Assembly (NCBI RefSeq): GCF_005771525.1
Contig: NZ_VAVZ01000016.1
Span: 1-64,000, forward strand
Source: Nesterenkonia salmonea
GTDB taxonomy: Bacteria > Actinomycetota > Actinomycetes > Actinomycetales > Micrococcaceae
DNA: 64,000 nucleotides
Reading direction: 5' to 3'
Positions 47,574-56,065 of this stretch are shown piece by piece; position 1 is the first letter of the stretch, and each line of letters starts with the position of its first letter. Under the pieces are notes generated by a model. That model saw only the letters and a list, made by a program, of their open reading frames with translations, was not told the origin of the DNA and made no database searches. The translations under genes and the position numbers were made by a program.

Positions 47574-49058
47574 CTATTCGAAGAGGCGAATTGGGTTGAT
47601 GATGTCGGCAAAGATCAACATCACACCCATCCCGATCAGCAGCACCGCCACCACGTAGGTCAGCGGCAGCAGCTTGGAAATGTCGAACGGACCGGGGTCG
47701 GGTTTGCCGCGCAGCTTGGCCCAGCGCCTGCGCAGCGCCTCATAGAGTGCCCCGGCCACATGTCCGCCGTCCAACGGGAGCAGCGGTATCAGGTTGAACA
47801 CCATCAGGGCGATGTTCACCCCGGCGACCAGCGACATCAGCGTGGCGAACCGTGATTCCCAGGGAATCTGGTCCTGGGCGGAGATCTCACCGGCCACACG
47901 GCCGACACCCACCACTGACATCGGCCCGTCCGGATCTCGCTCCACCTCTGTGAACGTTGAGACACCCACGTCATACATGCGCTGCGGCAGGGTCAGCACC
48001 ACCTGTCCCACAGCCTGCGTCTGTTCGTAGACGATCGGTCCGGCTTCCCAGGGTGGCTGGCGTTGGACCTCAGTCAGCGAGAGCACACCGATGAAACCCA
48101 CAGGTTCAGTGACAAGGGAGCCGTCTGCATCGCGTTCCGGGGCACCCATGCGTCCTTCCACGGGGCGTTCAGTCAGGATTGGGGTGACCTCAGTGGTGCG
48201 CTCCTCACCATCACGGAGGTACACCAATTCGTTGGGGGTCCCGGCGGCGTCACGGATCAGCGGGGTGAGGTCATCCCACTCATCGATTTCTGTTCCGCCG
48301 AAGGCGACGATCTGGTCTCCCGGTTCCAGTCCCGCCTCGAATGCGGGTCCAGCCGGATCACTCTCCGTGCACTCACGCTCATCAACCGATGCTGCTGCGT
48401 CTTCGGCCTCCACGGTGGTAATGCATTCGAAGACATCGGCGACCTCTGTGGTGGCCGTATTCATTCCGTGCAGTGAAACTGTGCCTGCGGTCAGGAGCAG
48501 GGCCAGCAGGCCGTTCATCGCCGGGCCGCCGAGCATGATGATGACTTTCTTCCAAGTGGCTAGCCGGAAGAACATCCGATCCTCATCGCCGGGGCGCAGC
48601 TCTTCGGAGGCTACTTCCCGTGCTTCCTGGGACATCTGCTGGAATATCCCGGTGGAGTGCGAGGTGACGGTTTTGTGCTCATCGGGCACTCGTTCTGCCG
48701 CAGAACTGCGTTCAATTGGGGGTGCAATATATTGGGCGCCCACCTGCTGGAGGTAGGGATCGGCTGGACCTGAGGCCTCCTCGTCAGCAGTTGTGGCGGC
48801 GTCGTCAGACTTTTGCTCCGGGGGTGGGTACATCCCGATCATGGCAACGTATCCGCCCAGCGGCACGGCTTTGACCCCGTATTCGGTCTCTCCCTTGGTT
48901 TTGGACCATAGGGTGGGTCCGAAGCCGACCATGTACTGGGTGACACGGACTTTGAAGAGCTTGGCCGGCAGCAGGTGGCCGACCTCATGCAGGGCGATGG
49001 AGATGATGATGCCGAGCGCCATGATTAGGACACCGACGGTCACCAATAGGGCGGTCAT
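47574..49058 (-). CDS. rseP: Site-2 zinc metalloprotease (RseP/Rip1 type)
   Basis: An intramembrane protease of 494 residues that clips regulated membrane proteins such as anti-sigma factors. The N-terminal membrane helix holds the zinc motif HEVGH within ISIALHEVGHLLPAKLF (about 19-35) and the C-terminal part the third-ligand motif NLIPLLPLDGGH (about 415-426). A PDZ domain (PAFEAGLEPGDQIVAFGGTE) lies between. A long polar insertion (about 70-140) after the first catalytic helix is larger than usual. ATG 49058 overlaps the dxr stop (ATGA) and has AGGAGGGG before it, so it is preferred over 49124. The kinase-sigma module 3 kb away has no anti-sigma factor, so a link is only speculative. Confidence 0.94.
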   Translation of the reverse strand: MTALLVTVGVLIMALGIIISIALHEVGHLLPAKLFKVRVTQYMVGFGPTLWSKTKGETEYGVKAVPLGGYVAMIGMYPPPEQKSDDAATTADEEASGPADPYLQQVGAQYIAPPIERSSAAERVPDEHKTVTSHSTGIFQQMSQEAREVASEELRPGDEDRMFFRLATWKKVIIMLGGPAMNGLLALLLTAGTVSLHGMNTATTEVADVFECITTVEAEDAAASVDERECTESDPAGPAFEAGLEPGDQIVAFGGTEIDEWDDLTPLIRDAAGTPNELVYLRDGEERTTEVTPILTERPVEGRMGAPERDADGSLVTEPVGFIGVLSLTEVQRQPPWEAGPIVYEQTQAVGQVVLTLPQRMYDVGVSTFTEVERDPDGPMSVVGVGRVAGEISAQDQIPWESRFATLMSLVAGVNIALMVFNLIPLLPLDGGHVAGALYEALRRRWAKLRGKPDPGPFDISKLLPLTYVVAVLLIGMGVMLIFADIINPIRLFE

Positions 49059-50302
49059 CGTGCCCCTCCTGAGACTGTTGGCGTGGTCCGAGCAATCAGC
49101 GCTTCCGCGGCCTGCCTGGCCCATTCTTCAGCGCCCAGCACAGTATCCAGGTCCGCTGCTGACTGAGACACTCCCGTGTGCTGCGCCAAGACCTGCTCCA
49201 CCGTGGCGACGATGCCGGTGAAGCCCAGCCGGCCGGTGTGGAAAGCCTCAACCGCCTGCTCATTGGCCGCGTTGTACACCGCCATATGGGTTGCGGAGGC
49301 TGCGGCCGCGTGCTTGGCCAGCTGCACCGCTGGGAACGCGCCGTGGTCCAGGGGTTCGAACTCCCAGCTCATGGGGCGAGTCCAGTCGATGGGGCTGTCG
49401 ACCTTGTGCAGGCGGTCCGGCCAACTCAATCCCAGGGCGATCGGCACCAGCATCCGCGGCGGTCCAGCCTGGGCCATGGTGGAGCCGTCGTGGAACTCGA
49501 CCAGTGAATGGATGTACTGCTGGGGGTGGATCACAGTGTCAATGCGTTCGAGCGGGACATCGAAGAGCAGATGCGCCTCCACCACTTCCAGCGCCTTATT
49601 GACCATGGTTGCGGAGTTGGTGGTCACCATGACACCCATGGCAAAGTTCGGATGTTTCAGCGCCTGCTCCGGGGTGACAGCGGCCAGATCCTGGGCGGTC
49701 CAACCACGGAACGGACCGCCTGATGCGGTGAGGATCAGTTTGGCGACCTCAGTCTCACCTGTGAGTTCGCCTTCACCGGGACGGGGCACCGCGCAGACGC
49801 CTTTTTGGTGACGGCCAGACGCCAAGGCCTGGGCCAGCGCGGAGTGCTCTGAGTCCACCGGCACAACCTGTCCGGGCCGCTGGACAGCCTGTTGGACAAG
49901 AGCACCGCCGACCACCAGGGACTCCTTATTCGCAAGAGCCAGTGTGGCACCCGATCTCAGGGCCGCAAGCGTTGGTTTGAGCCCGATGGAACCGGTGACG
50001 GCGTTGAGCACCACGTCAGCTTGGGAATGTGCGGCAATGTGTTCAGCCGATTCAACACCTGAAAGCACCTCGGCACCCAGGCCCTTGAGCTGATCTGCCA
50101 GGCCCTTGGCGGCGTCGTCGTCACGGATACCCACCAGTTCCGGGCGGAAGGTGCGCGCCTGCTCCGCAAGAAGCGCAGCATTGGTCCCGGCGCAGAGGGC
50201 GACGACGCGGAATGACTCCGGATGCGCGGAGATGACCTCAAGAGCTTGAATGCCGATGGAGCCGGTGGAGCCCAAAATGGCGACGCGGCGAGGTGTGGAC
50301 AT
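49055..50302 (-). CDS. dxr: 1-deoxy-D-xylulose 5-phosphate reductoisomerase
   Basis: Dxr makes MEP from DXP with NADPH, the committed step of the MEP pathway. The 415-residue protein shows RRVAILGSTGSIGIQALEVI (NADPH fold, about 5-24), LALANKESLVVGG (about 120-132), PVDSEHSALAQAL (metal-binding), ILTASGGPFRGW and EVVEAHLLFDVPLERIDTVI (in part). ATG 50302 is preferred (GGAG 3-6 nt before it); ATG 50311 adds three residues. The stop overlaps the rseP start. The gene marks the left end of the core block; the accessory stretch begins immediately to its right. Confidence 0.97.
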   Translation of the reverse strand: MSTPRRVAILGSTGSIGIQALEVISAHPESFRVVALCAGTNAALLAEQARTFRPELVGIRDDDAAKGLADQLKGLGAEVLSGVESAEHIAAHSQADVVLNAVTGSIGLKPTLAALRSGATLALANKESLVVGGALVQQAVQRPGQVVPVDSEHSALAQALASGRHQKGVCAVPRPGEGELTGETEVAKLILTASGGPFRGWTAQDLAAVTPEQALKHPNFAMGVMVTTNSATMVNKALEVVEAHLLFDVPLERIDTVIHPQQYIHSLVEFHDGSTMAQAGPPRMLVPIALGLSWPDRLHKVDSPIDWTRPMSWEFEPLDHGAFPAVQLAKHAAAASATHMAVYNAANEQAVEAFHTGRLGFTGIVATVEQVLAQHTGVSQSAADLDTVLGAEEWARQAAEALIARTTPTVSGGAR

Positions 50303-50416
50303 GGGCTCCATTATCCCGGCTTGGCCACGGGCACCAAACTCTTCTCCTCTTGACGGAATGCCTCAAGAGGATCAAGGTGGTGAGACCACACCGCTGCAAC
50401 GCGACGGAGCACCGCA

Positions 50417-50878
50417 ATGGGAACTGCTGAGATCGTAGCCAAACCCCTACCTGAGGTGCGGCTAGCCGCCGCTACCGCCACAGTATGTGACCAGCGGACC
50501 ATGGCCAGTGTGGTGGGGCCTGCGTTTGACCGGATTGCCTCAATTCTTGGAGGCACCATGGGAGCGTTGGATACCCCGATCGCGGCCTACGCCTTAGCCG
50601 ATGACGGCACGCATGTCACTGTCGGCTACGAATACGTCGGTGAGCCGCATCCGGAATTCGAGATTGTCACTCTCCCTGCGGTGGAGGAGGCTCTGACCAC
50701 CGTGCACCACGGAAGCATGAGCCGTATTCACCTCAGCTGGCAGGCCCTGCATGAGGAGATCAGAGCCCTGGGCTATGAACCGTTCGGCCCGTGCCGTGAG
50801 TTCTACATTCGCAGTGAGTCCTCCGATCAGTCCCATTGGGTCACGGAGCTTCAGCAGCCGGTTCGCCGCACCGCCTAG
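50417..50878 (+). CDS. GyrI-like effector-binding domain protein
   Basis: The 153-residue protein looks like a stand-alone GyrI-like/AraC effector-binding (Rob-type) domain: an initial strand segment (LPEVRLAAATATVC), a helix with FDRIASILGGTMG, then YALADDGTHVTVGYEYVG and HHGSMSRIHLSWQALHEEIR, and the typical ending EPFGPCREFYIRSES. Such domains bind small molecules, often multidrug ligands, and occur fused to regulators or alone as sequestering or hydrolysing proteins. No DNA-binding domain is attached. It lies divergent from dxr and convergent with the TetR gene. Confidence 0.75.
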   Translation: MGTAEIVAKPLPEVRLAAATATVCDQRTMASVVGPAFDRIASILGGTMGALDTPIAAYALADDGTHVTVGYEYVGEPHPEFEIVTLPAVEEALTTVHHGSMSRIHLSWQALHEEIRALGYEPFGPCREFYIRSESSDQSHWVTELQQPVRRTA

Positions 50879-50926
50879 TGCAGAGTTCGGACTGAGTGAC
50901 CTTCTGAGTCGATCTCTGCCGCCGCC

Positions 50927-51541
50927 TCACACCTCATGAGCGTCCGGGGGTGAGTATGCGCGGATGAAAGCTGAAACCCCACAATCGATGACGCGGGCAA
51001 TCTCGTCTTCCTGCACAGGCAGTTGACCCGTGAACATCACCTGATTGCTGGGTATCCAAAGGAGCAGCCCTGCGAAGTGGTGGGCGGCCAATTCTGTATC
51101 GGCCACGTGCAGTAGTTGTCTTTCGTGGAGCACCTGGAGGGAAGTGCTGATGGAAGCGATGACGCGGAGGAACCCGCGTTCCCAGTAGAGCTGACCAAGA
51201 TGGGGGAAACGGCCGGCCTCAGCGATGACCAGGCGCCGCAACTGCTGAACCTGAGGGTTCATGATTGACCGCATCAAACGTTCAGCGAGCAGATGCACTG
51301 CTTTCTGCGCAGATCGCAGTTCATGCATGTTGTGGACCAGCGGAGCGAAAGGATCCTGGACCTGGTTGCAGGCGTACTCGATCAGGGCAGCGAAAACCCC
51401 CTGCTTGTCTCCGAACTCTCGGTAGAGCGTCTGTTTGGAGACTGAGGCAGCGGCTGCCAACTGGTCAGTAGACGTTCCGACGTATCCATGGGTGACGAAA
51501 ACGCCCCACGCCTGTTGAAGTATGTGGTCGCGTTTGCTCAT
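50927..51541 (-). CDS. TetR-family transcriptional regulator
   Basis: The 204-residue protein has an N-terminal TetR helix-turn-helix (HILQQAWGVFVTHGYVGTST, then AASVSKQTLYREFGDKQGVF at about 30-50) and a ligand-binding helical domain with a TetR_C-like second half (ERQLLHVADTELAAHHFAGL). YREFGDK replaces the common YYHFKSK-like motif without disturbing the pattern. Ligand and operator are unknown. The gene is divergent from the DUF4287 gene at 51654, which may be its target. The 112-bp region between them shows no obvious palindrome I would propose as operator. Confidence 0.88.
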   Translation of the reverse strand: MSKRDHILQQAWGVFVTHGYVGTSTDQLAAAASVSKQTLYREFGDKQGVFAALIEYACNQVQDPFAPLVHNMHELRSAQKAVHLLAERLMRSIMNPQVQQLRRLVIAEAGRFPHLGQLYWERGFLRVIASISTSLQVLHERQLLHVADTELAAHHFAGLLLWIPSNQVMFTGQLPVQEDEIARVIDCGVSAFIRAYSPPDAHEV

Positions 51542-51653
51542 ATGTGGTCGTCTAATCCCTTCGATACCTGGTGAGGCCTTGTATCGACCGCACTAGACGG
51601 CACCGTACCCGTCAGTACTACTTAGTACCCGAATGCTCACCAGGGAGGCCCTC

Positions 51654-51950
51654 ATGTCATTTCAGGCGTATCTCGACAAAGTCGAAGAGAAGACAGGGCT
51701 CACGCCGCGCCAGTTGGTACAGCGCGCCCAGGAGCGGGGCTACGATTCCCCCGAGGTCAAGGCGGGCGAAATCCTGGAATGGCTGAAAAGTGAATACGGA
51801 CTTGGTCGGGGTCACGGCATGGCAGTAGTCCATGTCATCAAGAAGGGACCGACGATCGACAGTAAACATGTTGGATCAACTGGATCACACCGGGATGGGT
51901 CCACCACACTCTGGTTAGACGGGGCAGCTACCAAGCCCACTCCACAGTGA
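51654..51950 (+). CDS. DUF4287-containing protein
   Basis: The 98-residue protein starts SFQAYLDKVEEKTGLTPRQL, the standard opening of DUF4287, followed by KAGEILEWLKSEYGLGRGHG and MAVVHVIKKG. The function of this small helical domain is not known. The start at ATG 51654 (GGGAGG upstream) gives the conserved N-terminus; an in-frame ATG at 51633 would add seven residues. The final 25 residues (GSHRDGSTTLWLDG) are less conserved in the family. It is divergent from a TetR-type regulator. Confidence 0.85.
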   Translation: MSFQAYLDKVEEKTGLTPRQLVQRAQERGYDSPEVKAGEILEWLKSEYGLGRGHGMAVVHVIKKGPTIDSKHVGSTGSHRDGSTTLWLDGAATKPTPQ

Positions 51951-52091
51951 AGGCCGAGGCACCGGGCACAGTTGAGGCCCGAGGGGGCCGAAGCTCGACG
52001 ATCCCCGTGAGCCGGGACACGGCAAGCAGGTAGGCTGGGTGCACCCCACTCTTAGACGTTTCGGCCACAAGCCGATGTGAAGGAGCATTCC

Positions 52092-52565
52092 ATGGAGATT
52101 ACTCTGCGTGATGTGCAGGCCGAGGACTTGGACCAGTTCTTCGCCTTTCAGCAGGACGCCGACGCGGCTCATATGGCCGGGTTTGCCCCGACCAACCCTA
52201 AGGATCGGTCCATTTTCGACCACCACTGGGGTGAGCTGCTCAATGATAAGAAGTCATTGGTGCGCACGATTGATGTGGATGGGCAGGCCGCCGGCTCCAT
52301 TGCGGTGTTCCGCGACGGCGATATCCATGAAGTGATGTTCTGGACCGATAAGCAATTCTGGGGAAATGGTGTCACGACCACCGCATTTGACCAGTTCCTA
52401 GAAGAGTTCACTGAACGGCCACTGCGCGCCCGGGTAGTAACTGACAATATGGGCACGCTGAAGATTTTGGAATCCCGCGACTTCAAGGAGATCGGCGAGG
52501 AGCAGGTCTTCTCTAATGCCCGCGCTCAGGTCGTCACCGAGAAACTCTTCGAACTGGCGCATTGA
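52092..52565 (+). CDS. GNAT-family N-acetyltransferase
   Basis: The 157-residue protein is a RimJ/RimL-type acetyltransferase: EITLRDVQAEDLDQFFAFQ at the start, a central VMFWTDKQFWGNGVTTTAFD (acetyl-CoA-binding region, with WGNGVTT taking the place of the usual Q/RGxGxG/A loop) and LRARVVTDNMGTLKILESRD, followed by FKEIGEEQVF. The ATG at 52092 has GAAGGAG before it and is preferred over a GTG at 52077. The substrate is not known. Its stop codon overlaps the TTG start of the oxidoreductase gene (TTGA), so the two are coupled. Confidence 0.85.
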   Translation: MEITLRDVQAEDLDQFFAFQQDADAAHMAGFAPTNPKDRSIFDHHWGELLNDKKSLVRTIDVDGQAAGSIAVFRDGDIHEVMFWTDKQFWGNGVTTTAFDQFLEEFTERPLRARVVTDNMGTLKILESRDFKEIGEEQVFSNARAQVVTEKLFELAH

Positions 52566-53605
52566 GCACTGTGACTTCCGAGAAACTCCATACCTCTCAT
52601 GCGCCGCTGCGGTGGGGCGTCTTGGCCACTGGTTGGATCGCTCGCCGCTTCACAGCCGATGCCCTGCTGGCCGGGCTGAATGTCAACGCAGTTGGGTCGC
52701 GGTCGGCGGAGTCCGCCCAAGAATTTGCGAACTCGTTTGGCATCGAGAGGGCCCATGGTTCCTACTCTGGGCTGCTCACCGACCCGAACGTGGACATCGT
52801 GTATGTGGCAACACCGCACCCTGCCCATTTTGACGCAGCCATGGCGGTCCTTGAGGCCGGCAAGCATGTGCTGGTGGAAAAGCCGCTGACCCTCAACCAA
52901 GCGCAGGCTGAGATGCTGCGTGAGACGGCGCTTGCCAAAGGCCTCTACGCCAGCGAAGCGATGTGGACCAGGTACCTGCCGCATATGGCGCGAATCCGGC
53001 AGATCATCACCTCCGGTGGTCTTGGTGAGATTCGGACATTGCATGCCGATCATGCCCAAAGCCTGCCGACAGATCCAGCACATCGGATTAATGCGCTCGA
53101 GCTCGGCGGTGGGGCGGTGCTCGATCTGGGCGTATATCCGGTCTCATTCGCCTGGGACATGCTCGGTGCGCCGAAGACCATTCAGGCTTCAGGACGGCTC
53201 GGGGAGACCGGGGCAGACACTGAAGTCGGTGTGCTGATGACGCATGCCTCAGGTGCGCTGTCGACCTGCTCGGCTTCCTCACGCGGGGCGGGGTCGAACA
53301 CCGCCCATATTGTCGGCACAGAGGGACGGATTGAGATCGACCGGATGTGGTTCACTCCGGCTACGTTCACCCATTACGACTCTGAAGGCAGCGTGGTGGA
53401 GAAGTACGTCTCCGATGTGCCAGGCCATGGGATGCAGCTTCAGGCGCTGGCCGCAGAGAAATACATCTCAGCAGGAACCCTCTCCGGCGAACTGATGACC
53501 TTGGACGATTCAGTCGCAATCATGGGAACCCTTGATGAGATCCGCCGCCAGATCGACGTGCGCTACCCCGAGGACGCTTCGCCGGCGGCAACTGCTTCCC
53601 GATAG
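52562..53605 (+). CDS. Gfo/Idh/MocA-family oxidoreductase
   Basis: The 347-residue protein has the NAD(P)-binding fold of sugar dehydrogenases (WGVLATGWIARRFTADAL, about 19-36; here the usual GxGxxA is ATGWIA), DIVYVATPHPAHFDAAM and GKHVLVEKPLTLNQAQAE, where EKP is the family motif. The C-terminal substrate domain includes GGGAVLDLGVYPVSFAWDML. It belongs to the branch resembling trans-dihydrodiol or D-xylose dehydrogenases; the substrate is unknown. TTG 52562 overlaps the preceding stop; GTG 52571 is an alternative. Its 3' end overlaps the convergent HxlR gene by 43 bp. Confidence 0.88.
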   Translation: MSTVTSEKLHTSHAPLRWGVLATGWIARRFTADALLAGLNVNAVGSRSAESAQEFANSFGIERAHGSYSGLLTDPNVDIVYVATPHPAHFDAAMAVLEAGKHVLVEKPLTLNQAQAEMLRETALAKGLYASEAMWTRYLPHMARIRQIITSGGLGEIRTLHADHAQSLPTDPAHRINALELGGGAVLDLGVYPVSFAWDMLGAPKTIQASGRLGETGADTEVGVLMTHASGALSTCSASSRGAGSNTAHIVGTEGRIEIDRMWFTPATFTHYDSEGSVVEKYVSDVPGHGMQLQALAAEKYISAGTLSGELMTLDDSVAIMGTLDEIRRQIDVRYPEDASPAATASR

Positions 53606-54078
53606 GCCTGGTCTAAATCGTCATGAACTGACGGCCCGCTCTGAGAAGAGGGAACGCCCAGATGCACCACACGCAGTTCTGCCATGAACCGCTCCCACAG
53701 TAGCGGACCGCCGTCTTCCAGCACCTTGGCGCGGACACTGAGCTCTGGGCTCACGGGTAAGAATTTTCTGCCCCATGAGCCGAGCTGGACCAGGACGGGA
53801 ACGAGCTGGATCGACTGCTCGGTCAAGCTGTAGAGCTGTCGCTGTTTATGCGCAGGGTCCTGCTGCTTAGTCACTAGCCCTTGATCTGTGAGCTGCTTGA
53901 GGCGAGAGCTGAGAATGTTTGAGGCAATGCCTTCCTCAGATTCCCCCAGCAACTGACGGTAGTACCGCCGGTTGCCGAACATAATGTCCCTAATCACGAC
54001 CAGGGACCAGCTGTCACCGAGCACCTCGAGTGAAAGATTGATAGGACAGCCTGAACGGTGCTGCTCCGCCTGCGCCAT
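53563..54078 (-). CDS. HxlR-family transcriptional regulator
   Basis: The 171-residue protein has the HxlR winged-helix core: CPINLSLEVLGDSWSLVVIR (about 11-30, with the conserved Cys11), FGNRRYYRQLLGESEEGIAS and NILSSRLKQLTDQGLVTK, followed by YSLTEQSIQLVPVL. HxlR proteins often respond to aldehydes or redox signals through that cysteine. The gene is divergent from the YciI-like and DHFR-like genes beginning at 54186 and may control them. The 3' end overlaps the Gfo/Idh/MocA gene on the other strand. Confidence 0.88.
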   Translation of the reverse strand: MAQAEQHRSGCPINLSLEVLGDSWSLVVIRDIMFGNRRYYRQLLGESEEGIASNILSSRLKQLTDQGLVTKQQDPAHKQRQLYSLTEQSIQLVPVLVQLGSWGRKFLPVSPELSVRAKVLEDGGPLLWERFMAELRVVHLGVPSSQSGPSVHDDLDQAYREAVAAGEASSG

Positions 54079-54185
54079 GGCTCTCCTTCCTCAGAGTTTC
54101 CTCAACTGCTTGCATTCTACAGGCAGTTATGGTCACATGAGGATACCGGTTGCATAGTGCACCCGGAATTTACCTAGGAGACGAC

Positions 54186-54515
54186 ATGAGCACCGCGAGC
54201 ACACCCAGCCATATTCTGATCCATCGCTACACCCCGGGAACAGGACCCCAGGAAGGCTCACCCGAGCTGGAAGCCGAGATGGAGGTATGGGACAGGATTG
54301 ACAAAGAACTGCGCAGCACCGGCCAACTAGTGTCCGGGTGGGCACTAAGTGACCCCTCCACAACCATTGGCAAACCAGCGGAGCCCACAACATCACAGAC
54401 GATTTTCGCCATTCACGCCTTATCGGCCGCAAGCGACACTGAGGCTGAGAGCATCGCTGCTCGAATGCCGCATCTGGAATACGGATCCACCGAAATTCGG
54501 AAGCTCATGGTGTAG
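54186..54515 (+). CDS. YciI-related protein
   Basis: The 109-residue protein fits the YCII/DGPF family: ILIHRYTPGTGPQEGSPELE, then EMEVWDRIDKELRSTGQLVS, GWALSDPSTTI and AESIAARMPHLEYGSTEIR. Such dimeric ferredoxin-like proteins have a putative His/Asp active site and occur with sigma factors, regulators or dehydrogenases; their reactions are unknown. The ATG at 54186 is supported by TAGGAGACGAC before it. An in-frame ATG at 54150 lacks such support. The DHFR-like gene starts at its stop codon. Confidence 0.8.
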   Translation: MSTASTPSHILIHRYTPGTGPQEGSPELEAEMEVWDRIDKELRSTGQLVSGWALSDPSTTIGKPAEPTTSQTIFAIHALSAASDTEAESIAARMPHLEYGSTEIRKLMV

Positions 54516-54517
54516 TG

Positions 54518-55063
54518 ATGACAACCTTCATCTACTCAGCGACAGCTTCCGTGGATGGATATATTGCCGGCCCGGGTGGAGATATGCAGTGGTTGGCGCC
54601 CTATATGGGGAGAGAACCAGACCGACTGTTCGAACAGGTGATTCCTCAGGTGACCGCGCTACTGATGGGCCGGACTACTTTTGACGGAGATGACCCGAAT
54701 GCCGGAGACCCAGAACAGGAAGGCGCATTTGAAGGCCAGTGGAAGGGCCCTCAAATTGTCTTGACCCACCGGTCGGTGGACACCGCAGCCAAGGGCTTCA
54801 CCATCACTCACACCCTAGAGGAAGCGATCGAGACTGCACGCAAGGCCGCCGGAGCTCAAGGCATGGTTCACATCCTTGGCGCCGACGTCGCCCGCCAATG
54901 TTTCCAGGTCGGTGTCATAGACGAGGTTCTCCTCGGCACGGTTCCGATTCTTCTTGGCGGAGGTACTCCACTTTTGCGTGGGTCCAAGGGTTCGTTCCCA
55001 CTTGAGCTGATTGATCAATCGCCTTCGGGAGGCATGACTCGCCGCTTCCGAGTCATGAAGTAG
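54518..55063 (+). CDS. Dihydrofolate-reductase-like protein (RibD C-terminal family)
   Basis: The 181-residue protein belongs to the RibD C-terminal/YwjB-like group: FIYSATASVDGYIAGPGGDM (about 4-23), LLMGRTTFDGDD, PQIVLTHRSVD, VHILGADVARQCFQVGVIDE and VPILLGGGTPLL. These proteins share the NADPH-binding fold of dihydrofolate reductase and riboflavin reductase, but most are not true DHFRs and have unknown substrates. The ATG at 54518 is preceded by an in-frame GTG (54515) overlapping the YciI stop. The pair with YciI opposite the HxlR regulator is a recurring small operon type. Confidence 0.85.
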   Translation: MTTFIYSATASVDGYIAGPGGDMQWLAPYMGREPDRLFEQVIPQVTALLMGRTTFDGDDPNAGDPEQEGAFEGQWKGPQIVLTHRSVDTAAKGFTITHTLEEAIETARKAAGAQGMVHILGADVARQCFQVGVIDEVLLGTVPILLGGGTPLLRGSKGSFPLELIDQSPSGGMTRRFRVMK

Positions 55064-55106
55064 ACCGTGCGGTGCCAGTGGCATTGAGCCGCCCCATAAT
55101 GCCTGC

Positions 55107-55343
55107 CTAGAAGGCACGTGGCATGAGGAAGCTCTGCCTGATGGCTTCCTCGCGTCGATCCTCTGCTTCCTGAAGGCGGCGCCGTCGTGCATTCACCTTT
55201 GCTTCATTATTGGCACTGGCATGCCGACTTTGCGCCGACGTCTCGGCCCACTGAGCCAGAGCTTCTGAAAGCGCCAAGGCGGCGCGTTGAATCAGGCTGA
55301 GTTCGCAGACGGTAGCGGTTGCGGTATGGGCTAAGTGCGCCAT
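55107..55343 (-). CDS. Small helical protein, unknown function
   Basis: The 78-residue protein is predicted to be mostly helical. An alanine-rich first half (LIQRAALALSEALAQWAETS) is followed by a strongly charged stretch (ARRRRLQEAEDRREEAI) and ends in MPRAF. It may be a short amphipathic or coiled-coil protein. GGAGAAG precedes the ATG. It is transcribed away from the ArsR-type regulator, and the two share an intergenic region with repeated operator-like sites, so it may be a regulated target. I recognise no family. Confidence 0.5.
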   Translation of the reverse strand: MAHLAHTATATVCELSLIQRAALALSEALAQWAETSAQSRHASANNEAKVNARRRRLQEAEDRREEAIRQSFLMPRAF

Positions 55344-55378
55344 GACGATCTTCTCCGTAGACTAGTGCCAAGAAACAC

Positions 55379-55440
55379 TTGCAGAGATTTCTTTGCAAGT
55401 ACTAATCTGCAACTATACCTATGCAAAGGTTTCTCTGCAA
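55379..55440. promoter_or_regulatory. Two operator-like dyads in front of the ArsR-type gene
   Basis: TTGCAGAGATTTCTTTGCAA (55379-55398) and TGCAAAGGTTTCTCTGCAA (55422-55440) are each near-palindromic with TGCA ends, and are reverse complements of each other apart from three central positions. They lie between the divergent small gene and the regulator and touch its start codon. Such paired dyads fit autoregulation by the ArsR-type protein. Confidence 0.55.
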
Positions 55441-55441
55441 C

Positions 55442-56065
55442 ATGTCTGAATCGCGTAGTACGGCCGAACGCTTCGCCGATAGTGTCCAGGTGAAGGATGT
55501 CCGCACCCTCAAAGCGTTTGCCCATCCTTTGAGGATGCAGATTCTCGAATACTTGAATGACCGTGAGGAGGCTACTTCTACGACATTGGCCCGCCATCTG
55601 AATGAATCGACGGGACAGACCTCGTACCACTTGAGGCAGCTGGAGAAATTCGGACTCGTTGAAGAGGCAGAGGGCAAGGGAACTGGCCGGGAGCGCTGGT
55701 GGCGGTCAAAGGGGCTCAATGTGGCACCAGAGGACGCCCAGGCTCTCGCCCAAGAGTCCCATTTGCTACGCACTTTAGCTCAGCGTCAGACTGCTGAGCG
55801 GGCCGAGAAGCTCAGCACCTTCCAAGGTCGGCTCGCGGAAGAGGACACCGAGTGGGTGGAAGCCTCCGCCATGAGCACCATTAGCACATTATTGACGCCC
55901 GCTGAACTCTTGGCCTTCCGAGAGGAAGTGTGGGATGTGGCGGACCGTCATACCGAGGCGGCAAAGAACCGCCGTGAAGCCGGTGACACCGAGAATCGGC
56001 GTCGGGTCCGGATCCACTTTGACGCATTCCCACTCCCCCAGGACGATACCGAAGGTGACAGTTGA
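55442..56065 (+). CDS. ArsR-type winged-helix transcriptional regulator
   Basis: The 207-residue protein has an N-terminal winged-helix domain with VRTLKAFAHPLRMQILEYLN (about 18-37), STTLARHLNESTGQTSYHL (about 45-63), RQLEKFGLVEEAEGKGTGRE and WWRSKG, the ArsR/HTH_20-like pattern. The metal-site cysteines of true ArsR are missing, so it is a metal-independent member. The C-terminal half (about 100-207) is helical and charged. ATG 55442 has no ribosome binding site because operator-like sequence precedes it; ATG 55421 (adding QRFLCN) is possible. The acetyltransferase gene overlaps its stop. Confidence 0.82.
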   Translation: MSESRSTAERFADSVQVKDVRTLKAFAHPLRMQILEYLNDREEATSTTLARHLNESTGQTSYHLRQLEKFGLVEEAEGKGTGRERWWRSKGLNVAPEDAQALAQESHLLRTLAQRQTAERAEKLSTFQGRLAEEDTEWVEASAMSTISTLLTPAELLAFREEVWDVADRHTEAAKNRREAGDTENRRRVRIHFDAFPLPQDDTEGDS

